Shown piece by piece: positions 24,048 through 37,019 of a DNA stretch of 41,664 nt. The position numbers and the translations under genes are program-made. Numbering within the stretch: the first letter of the stretch is position 1; each line of letters begins with the position of its first letter. Origin of the DNA: Setaria digitata (taxonomy: Eukaryota > Nematoda > Chromadorea > Rhabditida > Setariidae); contig RCAB01000488.1 in assembly GCA_003640385.1 (NCBI GenBank), positions 1 to 41,664 on the forward strand, given 5' to 3'. The notes beneath the pieces are model-generated. The model saw nothing but the letters and a program-made list of their open reading frames with translations. It was not told where the DNA came from and ran no database searches.

Positions 24048-24170
24048 AAATAACATCACCATCATCGTCATTACCATCATCATCATCATCATCGTCATCA
24101 TCATCGTCGTCGTCATCATCATCGTCATCATCATCATCATCATCATCACCATCATCTTCATCGTCGTCAC
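24048..24170. repeat. (CAT)n/(CGT)n trinucleotide array
   Basis: About 120 bp of CATCAT with CGT, CAC and CTT interruptions. It encodes poly-Ser in one plus frame, but that frame (23780-24382) has no ATG start and is otherwise pyrimidine-tract translation, so it is not called as a gene. Confidence 0.95.
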
Positions 24171-24299
24171 ACTATGCATACACTCCATCCAACATTTTTG
24201 CTATTTCGCAAAGGCTAAAGATTAGAAATGAACATTGGTATAAACTACTACGAGCGATCGTTGTTGCTATCGTTATTGTCAATATTGATACCGCAATAG

Positions 24300-25133
24300 T
24301 TATAATAGCTATTTTTTTTTTTTTTTTCTTCTCTTTCTCTTCCCCTCTCTCTCTCAGTGTCTCTCTTTCTGTTCGTCTATAACATTTTGTTTCTTTTTTT
24401 TTTTGTCAACCATTTATGTATTTTTACGGAGGGGGGCAATTCATAAAATTGGTTTCAATTTTGTGGAAATAATAAAAATTGCTCTTCGCTCTCACCCTCT
24501 CTCTCTCTTCTTTTTTTGCCCATGTGTTTACTCTCTCTTTCATCTTTTTTTTTTTTTTTTTCTCTTCCTTCTTCTTTATACGCTAATCTTTTTTGGTTCT
24601 TTTTTTTTTTTTTTCTTGTAATTGTAACATATTTTTTCCTTCCTTTTGAGGTATGTATTATTATTTTCTCTTTACTTTCTTCACATTCTTCTTTTTCCCT
24701 CATTCCCCTTAATTTAATGCTATTTTAACATCTATCAATCAATTTTTTTTTTCTTGTTTCATCTCCCTACTCTCATTTTCTTTTTTTTTTTTATATTCCT
24801 TAAAATTCTAAAGCTTCCCTCTAATATTTGTTATTTCATCACGCTTCTTAATTCTCTCTCTCATTTATATATTATCTATGCATTTTCTCGTAACGCATAC
24901 ACATATATCAAACAGTCCATACATATAAAAACCATTTAAATTAACGATAGAAGAAAAAATTTCATTTATTTTGCATTTTTTCCCTCCCTTTCTCTTCCTT
25001 TCTCTCTTCTTCCCTCTCTCTCTCTCTCTTTCTCTCTTTTCTGTCTTTTTTTTTTTGTGCAAAAAGAGGGAAATAAAAATTTTTGCAATTTTGCAATTTG
25101 TGCAAAAATGATCAGCCAGAATTTTGTTTAATT
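24300..25133. other. Pyrimidine-rich noncoding stretch
   Basis: T and CT tracts dominate the plus strand (24310-25055). No gene is recognised. Confidence 0.55.
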
Positions 25134-25144
25134 AAACCAAAAAG

Positions 25145-25258
25145 AAACACACAGAGACCGGCGAAATGATATATAGCCAATGGCCTAGGGACGATAATGG
25201 TTGCAATTGTCCCTGGCCCTTAATTCTTACTTTGTCTAGATCATTTTTAAGTGTGTTT
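25145..25258. other. Foldback with a GC-rich central stem
   Basis: Three nested complementary segments are present. AAACACAC (25145) pairs with GTGTGTTT (25251), and AAATGAT (25164) pairs with ATCATTT (25240). AATGGCCTAGGGAC (25179-25192) pairs with GTCCCTGGCCCTT (25209-25221) with one bulge and one mismatch around a 16-nt loop. The central stem is far GC-richer than its surroundings. It could be a hairpin RNA precursor, a decayed foldback element or a chance structure. Short open frames cross it on both strands. Confidence 0.5.
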
Positions 25259-25269
25259 ATTTGTTGCAT

Positions 25270-27734
25270 TTCGAAAGCGTTTGTTCACTTATTACCACTA
25301 AATTAACCGTCCTTTTTTTTTTTTTTTTTTTCGCTGTTAGTTTTCTTTCTAATTGATTGGCTTTAACTGTTAATTATCGTAAATACTAACCGATAAATTT
25401 TTATTATTCTTGTTACTCTTTTGTCAAATATTTGATCATTTGATTTTTCGAATATATTTTCCCCTAAGTTTACTTCTTCAGTCTAACTAACTAGTTTACG
25501 TTGGAACTGAAAAAAAAAAAAAAAAAAAAAAAGAAAAGAAAGGAAAGAAGTTAAATTTTGCACATACTTTAAGCTCTAACAAAAGTTAGATAATAACTCT
25601 CCACTTAGCTTAATCAATTAATTACAACATACAAACTATTTATATCGTAGTTCATTCTATTTCCATCGATCATTTAAGTAAGTATCAGATAGCTGAAATG
25701 GAAAAAAAAAAAGGCAAATTTGTGGGAGGAAGAAAAAAAAAAAAAAATTAAATGGAAGAGAAAGAGGAAGAATGATGAAGAAAATTGAAAAATAAATAAA
25801 AGAAAATTTCGTCAGGAATGGAAAAATAGAAGAAATTTCTAATTAGTATAAAATGATAACATCTAATAACGAAGCATTAATTTTTTTTTTTNTTTTTCTT
25901 ATTAATTCTTTTTTTTTTCTCCTTCATATTCATCACTTATATCAATGTTATCAGCGTGATAATCTCTAAAATTTACCGGGACTCTTCTAGTATGCTAATT
26001 AGGATGAAATGAAAAAGCATACGGAAATCGAAATACTTCCAAATAATATTATTCCACATTAATGATCATTGAAGTTTGATCGTCTGAAATTGTAAAGAAA
26101 GTTGTTGGAATTATAAAAAAAAATTTGATCACTTCCAGTACCATTATAGTACGGGTAAATGATTTAAACGTAACATCAGATAAAAAGAATTGGCAATTTC
26201 AGGTTACATCATAACTATGATTTTTTTACAGAAAATTGCGGAATAATTGAAAAGTAGTGTTCAAATACAATAATTCACAGAAAAATAAGGAAAATTAAAA
26301 AATGAATGCAAAACAAGAATTTTAAGTGATTTAAGTTTCCCTCCTCCTCCTCCAAAAAAAAAGAAAAAAAAAAGAAAAGAAAAATAAATTGAAGAAAGAT
26401 GGACAAATTACAAAAAATATTTCCCAAAAAAAAAAATGAAAAAACGAAATTTTTGAAAAATTACAAATAAATGCAATAAGATTGATGAAATTTTTGAAAG
26501 CTTTAAATTGTTGATTTTTTTTTCCTTTATTTATTAGACTAATTAATCTTAAAATGAGCTTCTGTATAAACAATAAAAGAGAATTAAGATAGCCAAGTCA
26601 AGCTAGGCCAAATCAATTCAAGCAAAGAATTGTTATTGTCCATTTAGCTCTTGGTCTTTCTTTTTTTGTTTTTTTTTTGTTTTTTTTTCCAGTTTATTAG
26701 CCATCTGTTTATGTGGAATAAAAGGGAAAGAAAAAAATAATTAAAATGAAAATAAAATTCCCTTTGTTTCTTGTTGAATTTCTTTTTTTTTTTTTTCATT
26801 TTTAATTCCTAAAGTTATTAATTATTTATCTTTCTGTTTGTTGTTTATCGTTTCATTTTTACATGAAAAGAAATGAAATTGTCACATAAATGACACAAAT
26901 AATAACAATAATAGTTGCAATAACAACGATACTAAACAATGGTAATAACAACAACAAAATCAAATAATAGTAAAAATAACAATGATACTAAATAACACTA
27001 ATAATAATAATAATAATAATAATGATAATAGCAGCATTATGAAATAAGTGGTTAGTAATAGCAATTATTAAATAACAACAATAAAAGCAATATTTATTAA
27101 ATAATAGCAATAATGACGACAATAACAACAATATTAAAATAATAACAATAACAACAAACGTATATAAAATAAATCAACCATATACAATAGTATTTATTTT
27201 AGAAATTATTTCAAAAAACGGAAAAAAAAAATCAATTCAATAATTAAATGAACCAAATAACGAAATGAATTATTAATTATTGGCTGAGGAAATGCGAAAT
27301 ATTTCATGCATTTCTAATTACTTCATTAACTAAACACTAATCAACTAAAGCAATCCGCTAAACTAAATGACTAATTCGGAAGATTATCAATTAAAATAAC
27401 TAAATAATGATCAATTGATTAGATGCAAGAAAAAAAAAAAAAAGAAAAGTCTATTTATTTATTTATTTATTTTTTAAAAACATTTCCATTCAGATATTTT
27501 CTTTTAAAAATTTATGCAAAAAAAAAAAAAAAAAAGAAAAAAAAAGTTAGAATGGAAAAAGAATTTTACTTTTCATTTAGCAACAGAAATGCTTTCTCTA
27601 TGAATATACTTTTATACAGAAATGCGAATAAAACGATATTTGCAATTTTTTTTTTTTTTTTTTTTCATCTTTTTACATTTATAAATACAAACTTTTCCTC
27701 TTTTTTATTTAACAATATTTTTGTTTTAAAATTA
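25270..27734. other. AT-rich noncoding stretch
   Basis: No gene is recognised. An N is at 25892 in a T run. An AAC/AAT degenerate array spans about 26895-27160, and an (ATTT)n tract lies near 27450. Confidence 0.55.
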
Positions 27735-28012
27735 TTTATCACACAACATTGTTGTTTATTTATTCAGAAATATTTATCAGACAATATTGCTGTTTAATTA
27801 TTTGCAGTTATTTACTACACAACATTGTTGTTTACTAATTCAAAATTATTTATCACATAACATTGCTGCTTATTTATTCGAAATTATTTATCACACAACA
27901 TTGTTATTTATTTACTTAAAACTATTTATCATACAATACTGTTGTTTATTAATTCAAAATTATTTATCACATAACATTGCTGCTTATTTATTCGAAATTA
28001 GTTATTACGTAT
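27735..28012. repeat. 38-bp minisatellite with a 114-bp higher-order period
   Basis: Units start at 27735, 27773, 27811, 27849, 27887, 27925, 27963 and a decayed one at 28001, always 38 bp apart. The core is TTTATCACATAACATTGCTG. The units at 27849 and 27963 are identical over 38 bp, and those at 27811 and 27925 are close relatives, so pairs recur every 114 bp. Two open frames follow the repeat only because 3 x 38 is divisible by three. Confidence 0.95.
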
Positions 28013-28039
28013 TATTTTTGCTCATTTTTTACTTCATTA

Positions 28040-29061
28040 TTTATTTAATTTATTAATTTTCTTGCTCACTTGTTGTGAAATAATTCGTCTATTTATTTCT
28101 TAATATGTAATTTTAAAAAAAAAAAAGTTAATTCATATTATTATATTTTAATTCCACGATAATATTTGTTATTAATACTATTATTTTTCGTGCAATTGAG
28201 CTACCGCTGTTATTTTATTTAATTAAAATACAATATAGTATGTGATAAAGTTTAGTTATGAGAAAAAAAAAAAAAAAAAAGAAAACAAAACAACCCAAAA
28301 TCAAATCATTTTTATCAAATTGATAAGTTGAAAAATAGAATCAACGTTTAAGCACTGATTATTTTCTTAATTATCTAAAATAAAACATTTGTATTAATGT
28401 TATCGGAATGTAAATTAAAAAAGAAAAAAGGATAAAAATAAGTCGCTAGGGAAGAGGAATATGGATATGATGCACTTTTTTTTTTTTGAAATAATCAGTT
28501 AAAAATTTGATTAACAAATGATAATTAGTAAAAAATCATTATGAAAATATTTTATCAGTGAAAATGATCATTTGCTTTAAAAAGAAAAAAATAAATAAAT
28601 AAAAAGTAGAATAAAATGACAAGAAGGAAAAAGAAAAATAAATGAGAATTCAAATAACGAGCAGGTGATATAATTAGGCCTGAAATTATGCAGGAAAAAA
28701 AGAAAACATGTTGCGCTGAAATTAAATTATAATAATTTTTGAAATTAAATTAAAATGTGATTTTTTTTTTTTTTTTTTGGAAATTTCACATCAAAATAAT
28801 TTTTAAAAAGGGTAGCTTTTGCACAGAATGCAATTGGATAAGTAAAAAGGAAAAGAAAAAAAAAAAAAAAAAACGAAGAAATGATATAAATGTATTGAAA
28901 GAATTGCGAAAGAAAGTTTCAATTCTACCTGTAATTAGCACGGCTGAACAACTGCTCAACAGCTTAAAACTTTTCAATTTTATAAACTGAAAAAGTTTTA
29001 AACTTTTCAAAACTTTTATTTGAATTTCAAAATGTTGCTTAATGTATGAAGAAACATTAAG
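28040..29061. other. AT-rich noncoding stretch
   Basis: No gene is recognised. A runs lie near 28262 and 28857, and T runs near 28478 and 28761. Confidence 0.55.
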
Positions 29062-29175
29062 CCATTTCTCCTGGGATATTTGCGCTCAATGCAACAAAAA
29101 TTAACCATTTCTCCCTGGATATTTGCGCTTGATATGATAAATATTAGCAATTCCTCCCGGGATATTTTCATTTTT
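29062..29175. repeat. 43-bp tandem repeat, three copies
   Basis: Units start at 29062, 29105 and 29147. The core is CCATTTCTCCCTGGATATTT followed by GCGCT. The third copy reads GCAATTCCTCCCGGGATATT and ends in a T run. A weaker relative (ATTTCTCCTGAGGTATTTTG) lies at about 29498. Confidence 0.85.
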
Positions 29176-29945
29176 TTTTTTTTTTTCTTTTTAGATCATT
29201 ATTTTACGCCTATTACGCTTCCTACAAATAATATAATACGACTGGTTCATTTTGTCTGGCGCCTACCAGTTTATCCGTACCAAATCCAACTAATTAAACT
29301 AAAATAAATCATATTCAACAAAAAAAAAAAAATTGAAAAATAAAACCTCCAAACCGCAATTTGATAAAACAAAAATAATTAAAATATCATTATCATTAGC
29401 AATCCTCCCTCATACAATGACAATAATAACAATAACAAAATAGGATGCTATAAAATTCTCAAAAAAAAAAAAAAAAAAAAAAAAAACGAAAGAATTATTT
29501 CTCCTGAGGTATTTTGATAACTGATTTGATAACTTGATAGCAATGTGATAATGTAACAATCATCAAATATTTTCGCCCACTGGAATATTTTTTCAGCTTT
29601 TTTTTTTTTTTTTTTTTTTTTTTCATCCAGTTAATTACTTGAAATATATTTTAATTTTTTTTTTTTTTTTTTGTTTCTTTTTTCTTAAAGCAAAAGACAA
29701 AAATGTAACTGTAATTACTATTTGATAAGAAGCAAAAGGATCATTATCAATCCTTACTAAGTAACAGTGATAACAAAATTAAACATTTTATATGATTATA
29801 TAAATAATTAAAAAAAAAAAAAATGAAACATACATAAATTTCGTAAAACTACCTACCTACCTATACACATATATATATCTATTTATATAATATACGGGTG
29901 GATAGTTTTACTAAATTTATTATGCACAAATTTCTCGGAGAAACA

Positions 29946-29977
<32 letters not shown>

Positions 29978-30462
29978 AGAAAAGAAAAGAAAAGGAAAAA
30001 AGATTTTTTTAAACTTTGATCTTATTGTCATAGTTTTTGAGCATTTCGGATTTCACATGAAAAGAAAACAAGTTTTTGAAAATTTAAATTGTTTCAAAAT
30101 TGGGAACAACTCCTCTTCCGTCGCTATTTATTATACCTTCAGGCAACATTTTCGTATTACGAAATGGATGGAAAAAGAAACGAATGAATTGAATGGATAA
30201 TAATTATCCTGATAATTCTGGAAAAATTTTCCCTCTGCTCATTACAACTCTTCCAGAATGAGTGAGAGAATTTAAAAGAAAAAAAAAAAAATTATCATCC
30301 CAAAAATGCACTGAGAGTTATCACTCGTTATCACTCTCGATGCCCTCCCCTTCCCCCCACCGAATATCGGGAGACGTTGCTAAAATAACGAAGGAAAATA
30401 GATATTAAACGGAAAATAGCATTTATTTATTATTATTGCTGTAAAGAGAAAGAGAAGAGAAC

Positions 30463-30493
<31 letters not shown>

Positions 30494-30512
30494 AGGGAGA
30501 GGGAGAGAGAGA
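30463..30512. repeat. (GA)n with (GGGAGA)n core
   Basis: GA dinucleotides flank about four GGGAGA hexamers. Confidence 0.92.
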
Positions 30513-31139
30513 ATAAGAGAAAGAGAATAAAAGAAATTTGTAGAAAACTTTAAAAAAAAAAAAAATTTTTTTTAATAAACCATAAATTCAGAGAAAGCAG
30601 AAAAAAAAAAACTTTTTTATTTTGAATTCAATTTAAAAAAAAAAAAAAAAAAAAAAGTGATCCAAGCTTAATTATTATAAAAGTAGAAAATTTTAACTAC
30701 TTTAAAATAAGATTAGAAATTATGAAAAGATTAATATTTATGCATATTTTCTTTAAGAAAAAGAAAATTAATTTATATATTTAAAAAAAAAAAATACATA
30801 TATATATTTAAATTTTATTTTTATGAATTTCAAAAATTTTTTACCATTCATATATTTATATATATATGGTTGTAAAACTTACATACATTTGTAGGAAAGA
30901 ATTTCAAATTTCAGTGACTGAAATTAAAATTTAATTGACAAATTATAAATTTTTTTTTTTTTTTTTTCTGGCAATTCGGAGCAAAAATAGACACACAATG
31001 AAACAACTTGAATGACCAATAAACAAAATTTGGCACACATTTTTAAAATCAATGTTTAATTCTTTTTCTTCAATCACCTACCCATCTCTCTTTTCACATC
31101 TTCTCTCATCACTGATTCTCAACTTCTTTCTTTGTTTAG

Positions 31140-31141
<2 letters not shown>

Positions 31142-31184
<43 letters not shown>
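31142..31184. repeat. (AG)n microsatellite
   Basis: About 43 bp of AG with one GGG interruption. Confidence 0.93.
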
Positions 31185-31960
31185 TTGAAAAACTTAATTA
31201 CCGTAATATTCTAAATTTTTTTTTTTTTTTTTTCGATTACACTACATTAATTATTTGAATGTGCAACAACAGTAACAATGATTAAATAAGTGATTATCGT
31301 TGTATTATTTGCTGTTAATATTAATATTAATTATCAATGAGAGAAATTAATCGGAATTGTTTTAACATCGACAGATTGCAACATTTCCATTTACAGTGAA
31401 AATGGAAGAAGTAATTAATTGTATTAAAATTTAAAATAAAACTTTAATACTAAAAATGACAAATTGAATTGCAGCCTTTTTTTTTTTTTTTTTACTAATA
31501 CGGATGATACGATTATCATATCAGATGTAGCATTAGTAGCTAATCATTATCATATGCAATATGATTATCACAAATGTTAATGAAACAATCTGTGTCATTT
31601 TCATTCATCACTACTTCTAATCAGCAGATAAACGGCATAACATCATCGATGTAATTAATCAATTAGTAACGTGGATAATGCAATTTGGTTGAAAGAAAAA
31701 CGAACAAATGTCATATGAGAAAAATGATAATTTAACTTTTCTTTTCGTAATTAATAAATTTTAATTTTAATGAGTGCTTGAAAAAAAAAAAAAAATGGCC
31801 CATTTCTTCTTAAATATTCCCTACAATTTTAAACTTTTAGTAAATGAAAAAATTTTTAGAGAAAATGCTTTTTTTTTCCTTTTTTTTTTTAATTTCAAAA
31901 TAAAACAAAACGAAACATTAACTGAGGCCAATCAACAGTTTATTTCTCGATGACTAATCA

Positions 31961-31964
<4 letters not shown>

Positions 31965-32009
<45 letters not shown>
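31965..32009. repeat. (AC)n microsatellite ending at an N
   Basis: About 45 bp of perfect AC, cut at an N at 32010 and followed by GACAGACAGACACGTGG. The true length is probably not resolved. Confidence 0.95.
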
Positions 32010-32010
32010 N

Positions 32011-32490
32011 GACAGACAGACACGTGGATGTACAAACACAGACATGACATACACGGTGGGTGATACATAGTGATGCGTAAAGAGGAACACGTACATACGG
32101 AGAAGAAGACGTATACGTAAATAGAGATGCACAAAGATACACAAGCATAGACTAACGCAATTTACAGAAGGCTTGAAAATAAAATAAATTTCGTTTATTT
32201 CGTTTTGTTTGCCAATAATTAGCATATTTGTGGAAGAAAAAGAAGGAATGAATTATTAGGAATCAGGAAACACGTGAAACACGTGAGGAATAATGTTATG
32301 CTGAGTGTAGGAGGCACGTGAGCATAACGGAATGTGAGCAATAAAGAACACATTAAGTGTTGTGCTGGTGTGCGACACACGGAAAACGTGAGGAGGAAGA
32401 GAATGTAAATACGTGAGTGTTGCTGAATTACGAATGAAATGATAGCAAAATGTGTACACGTTCACATACATATATTCACACGTACGTGTT
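32011..32490. other. ACGT-rich island next to the (AC)n array
   Basis: CACGTG occurs at about 32020, 32272, 32280 and 32312, with other ACGTG/ACGTA words (ACACGTACAT, GACGTATACGTA, AACGTGAGG, TACGTGAG). The palindrome ACACGTACGTGT closes the island at 32478-32489. No gene is recognised; minus-strand frames here are not protein-like. Confidence 0.6.
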
Positions 32491-32708
32491 TAAAAAAATG
32501 AGGATTATTCTTGATAAATCATATAATTAATTCTATAGAAAAAAAAAAAAAAAAAAAAATGTTTCACTGATAACATCTATCAAATACACTTTACTATATA
32601 AATTTATAGAAATTACGTGAACTTACGGGAAAATGTTGTTTTCAAGCAGTATAAAAGAATCCTTCAAACATGAATGATAATAGTCAATTTTCAACCACAT
32701 AAATGAGG

Positions 32709-32731
32709 TGATATGATATGATATGATATGA
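32709..32731. repeat. (GATAT)n pentanucleotide
   Basis: About four and a half copies of GATAT. Confidence 0.9.
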
Positions 32732-32739
32732 GTAAATAG

Positions 32740-35700
32740 ATAAGCAAAATTAAAATAAGAGTGAAGTAAAAAAAAAAAAAGGAAAGAAATCAGAAATGCA
32801 TGATTAAAAACTAATTAAATTATTGCATTAAGTAATGGAAAAATTTATTGCTTAAAAATATATGTTTTATTTTTAAAAAAAAAAAAATTTTTGCTGCAAT
32901 TTTGAAACTTTTCACGAGAGTTGATAAATTTGATAATACCGAATGGAAACAATCGAAATTTCAAAAAAAAAAAAAAAAAAAAAAACCAATCAAACAAGTT
33001 ATTTTTGTAAATATGATCTAAATTATTAAATTTTTGCATGATAATTATGAACTAATAAAGTTGATCGTTTACTAAAAAAAAAAAAAAAAACAATCAAAAT
33101 TTTATTTAAAACTTTCATAATGATTTATACATATATTCATATATATATATATATATACATAAAAGTTAAAAAAGTAAATATATATGAATCGATTGCAGTG
33201 CTAATAGCTCTATCTATTGAAAATGAAAATATATTTATTATATTTTTGGCATATATATTTAAAAAATTTAAAACTTTTTAATAGGATTAGTTTTTTTTTT
33301 TTTTTTTTTTTTCTTTCATTTTTTCATTTTACTCATTCATTATTTGCTGAGCATTAAAATTTGAAACGAGAACAAGAGAAAGAAAATAAAAATAACTTAC
33401 CTCCTTCTCAAGTTTCCTTTTTACTCATGTTTCGTTATGAAATTGACAAACGTATTAATAATCCGTCACCTTTCTTTTTCTTTTCTTTTTTTTTTTTTTT
33501 TTTTTTTCTTTTTAATGAAGTAAACTTTGTTGGATGATTTCATTTGAATTAAGAGAATATTTTTGAAATATCACTCAAAATAAAAATGAAATTGCTCATT
33601 TAACAAATATATGAAATTAAATAAAAAAAAAAAATTCATCATTTTCGTTTAAAAAAGATAAAAACGAAAATAATTACATGCAATTCTTCTCTTTTTTTTT
33701 TTTTCGTTTTTTTTTTTTTTTTTTAATTTAATTCACTTTTTCCCTTTTCTCATTCTGTTTTTTCTTTTTCTTTTTCTTTTTTCTCTCTTTTTTTTTGTTC
33801 TTTGAAAAAAAAAAAAAGTTATGAAATCTTTTCAAAAAAAAAAAAATTATAGTTAACAAACAATTCTTTCCCAGGTACAAAACACATTATTGAAGAGAAA
33901 TGTCTTTTTTTTTTCATTTGTTTTTTTTTTTCGAAAAAACTTTTTTCAATTTTTTTTTTTTTTTTTAATCCATTTGCCGCATTTAAAAGATTTAAAATAT
34001 AATGAAATTTTAGGATTCTAAATTGGAAAGCTGTTGAAAAATTCAATAATTGGAAAGCAAGAAAAATTTTCATTTCTCCAAAAAAAAAAAAAATAAATTT
34101 GTAGTACATTTTAAAGTTAACATTTTTCATTTGTTTGTTGCTCAATTTCTTTCCGTTTTATTTTTCAATCCTTTTTTTTTCTTCATTTTTTTTTTTTTTT
34201 TTTTGAATCATTTAACGATAAGTTAACAGATAATTGATATTGCTAAAATTTCATTTTATTTTTAAAATGCAAAAATCCTTCTTCTGCCATAATATATAAT
34301 GAGTAAATGGGAAGAAATAAATTGAAAAATACCAAAAAGTGAGGAAAAAAATAGAAATCAAAATTAAAAAAATTAATTAAAATTCAATATCATACTTTTC
34401 CAGTTCTACTAAAAAGAAAACATTCTTTGTCAATTGATAAATAATAAATAGATTAAATGTGGAAGGGAAAAAGAAAGAGAGAGAGGGAAAAAAAAGAAAC
34501 AACAACAACAACAAAACTTGTTTCTAATACACTTCCATTAAGACATTTTAAAAATATAAAAACAAAAACTTTCCACCTTTTTCTTCTCTTGAAAAATTGA
34601 AATAAATAAATTTCAGTATTTTAAGATTTATTTTATTTGTCATTGGATGAAATTTTGCTTTTTTAATTGTCATTTTGATGAAATATTTGTAATTAGCAAT
34701 TACTCATAATTATGATTTGGCGAAGAAATATATGAGATGAAATTTAAAACAACCAAATATTTGTTATTCATTCTATTTCAACATCGAGATATCGCGGGCG
34801 AATGGAACCAAAGACTCTCGGAGATGAGAAAATTTTTATGTATGAAAAAAATTGAAAAAGAACTATCGTACAATTTGTTTATGAATTTTTAAAAAGAAAA
34901 AGTTATTGTTAATAATGGAAAATATATAGTCAGGCATTTTTCATTAAAATAAAATTCAATTTATAAGAAAATGAGGAAAAAAAAAAATAACTGAACTAAT
35001 TAGAGTAATTCAATTTTGCATCTCTTTTAATAATTCCAAAATTATCACCATATTCATTAAAATTCATTAAAAAAGAGGCTTCTTCATAAATGCTCACTCA
35101 ACATTTTATCACTTTTAAACAGTTGATTTGTATTTTAATTTTCCATGCAAATGATAAATAAAAATATTATCATTTACATATATTCAAATATTTTTACCTT
35201 TCTATTATCCAAATAACCTCTTCAAATTATTTGCTTCTTTCTCTTTTATCAATTTATCAATTTTTCTTTTTTTTAATAGAAAACAAAAAACAAAAAAAAA
35301 AAAAAAGAAATAGCAAAATTTGTATAAATACATGCTAATACAAATTACAACCACTAAGCTCATATCTTACATTAATTAGTACTGGAAATTTTAATAAACT
35401 TTTTTTCCTCGTCATTTAATTATAATATCATATAAGTCTCATGCCACTCTAATTAATTTACTTCAATATATCATTTCGTTGTTGCATTTCCATTTCACAT
35501 TAAATATTTTTTAGTTTCAATTTTACATTTTCGCATAATGTAAATGTTAAAACCATCAATATATCTATTAGCAATTAATTTATAATACGAACATATCATC
35601 CTCATTTCTATTTACTCATAATTACTATTTTTTTTTTCCTAATTATTACTATTTTTTCCTCTGTCAAATTCAGCCTATAAGATTATTCCAGCGTGATAAA

Positions 35701-36231
35701 TTAAATTTGAATATCATTTCAAGCATAACTTTATCCCTCAGTTCATTGCTAATTTTTACTTTAACTAAAAGCAAACATATTTTTCTTTTCACTCTCAGCT
35801 ATTATCAAAATATTGCCACAGTTTAATCTATTATTGCTTACTGGATTTTAAATTTTTTATTTCAAAGTTTTCATTTCATCTGATTTAACTAATTGTTTTT
35901 TTTTTTTTTCTTTCTTATGATAAATAATTTTTGCATGCAAATGAAAAGTATAATTCTCCTAGGAATTTAAAATATTACAGCAACAACTTAAATAGTTAAC
36001 ATATTCTAAATGTAAAATTTGATCCATTCTATTTTTAGATATAAAATTTCCATTCGAAATTACATTCAATGAATGATAAGCACAAGTGATAATCACACTG
36101 AATTGAGACATTCAACTTAATTAATTATCATTCATCTCTACACTGTGACAGAAGACTAAAGATCATCATATCTTATATCTCGAGACTAGTGATAAGTATA
36201 TGATTTCTGATCTTTTACTTGAACAACGATT

Positions 36232-36264
<33 letters not shown>

Positions 36265-36950
36265 TAACCTCAGAATTAAAACCCTAGCTAATAATGATAC
36301 TAATGAAAAATTATAATTTACAACTAAAATTTAATTTTCATTCTCTAAATGATAATTCTCACTATTGCAATTAATTATACAATCATAAATGATATATGGA
36401 TGACAAAAACTGATTGTATGGGTTTATCAGGATTACATTTAATGATAATCACTGCTATAAATTTAATCTTATCATATCGCTGCAATAAATTAATCATTCA
36501 AACATTTTTTTTTACTTTTTTCTTTTTTCTTTTTTTTTTTTTGCTCATTTAAACAATTTTATTAATTGCCAAATTATGCTGAATTTATTATTATTACAGC
36601 TTGGTAATTGTTTTTCTTTTTTTTTTTTTTTTTTTTTTGGGTAAAAAATCTAAGTAGTTTCGTTCTCGTCTACTAGTCGAGAAAATATCATCATTAATAT
36701 GTTTCTCGTTTGCTTTGCTTGGCAGTTGTCCGAGATGCAATCACATGTCTTTGCTTTGCTTTTTTACTTTTTCTCTTTTTTTTTTTTTTTTTTTTTACAC
36801 TATTTAAGAATCAATGAAACTTATTTGAATGATAGGCAAGATAGAATTTTAAAATATTTAGCAAAAAGAATGAAAAAAAAAAAAAAAAAAAAAGGAAAAA
36901 GAAAAAGCTAACAAATTCCAATGAACTAAAAGCGTATGTGTTTATTTTAA
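32740..36950. other. AT-rich homopolymer-dense stretch
   Basis: No gene is recognised. Many A or T runs are present, with an (AT)n tract near 33140 and a small GC patch near 34788-34822 (ATCGCGGGCGAATGG) with no clear coding frame. Confidence 0.55.
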
Positions 36951-37019
36951 TCCTTTAAAAAAAAAAAAAATTTTTTTTTTCTTTTTTTTTTGTTAAAAAA
37001 AATAAAAACAAATAAAGTT

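Larger units (their letters stand above)
29176..31964. other. AT-rich noncoding stretch with GA tracts
   Basis: No gene is recognised. It contains long A or T runs (near 29460, 29600, 29658, 29945 and 30632). (GA)n/(GGGAGA)n tracts lie at 30463-30512 and 31142-31184. A short C-rich patch is near 30340. Confidence 0.55.

Noticed and set aside
23780..24382. 200-codon plus-strand frame with a hydrophobic patch followed by poly-Ser, superficially secretory
   Set aside because: It has no ATG at its start (TTG). The Pro/Leu/Ser part is a CT tract, the poly-Ser part is a CAT repeat and the end is a T run.
27423..28056. Two plus-strand frames with repeated HNIA/QHCC words
   Set aside because: The words come from the 38-bp minisatellite, whose unit shifts frame each copy.
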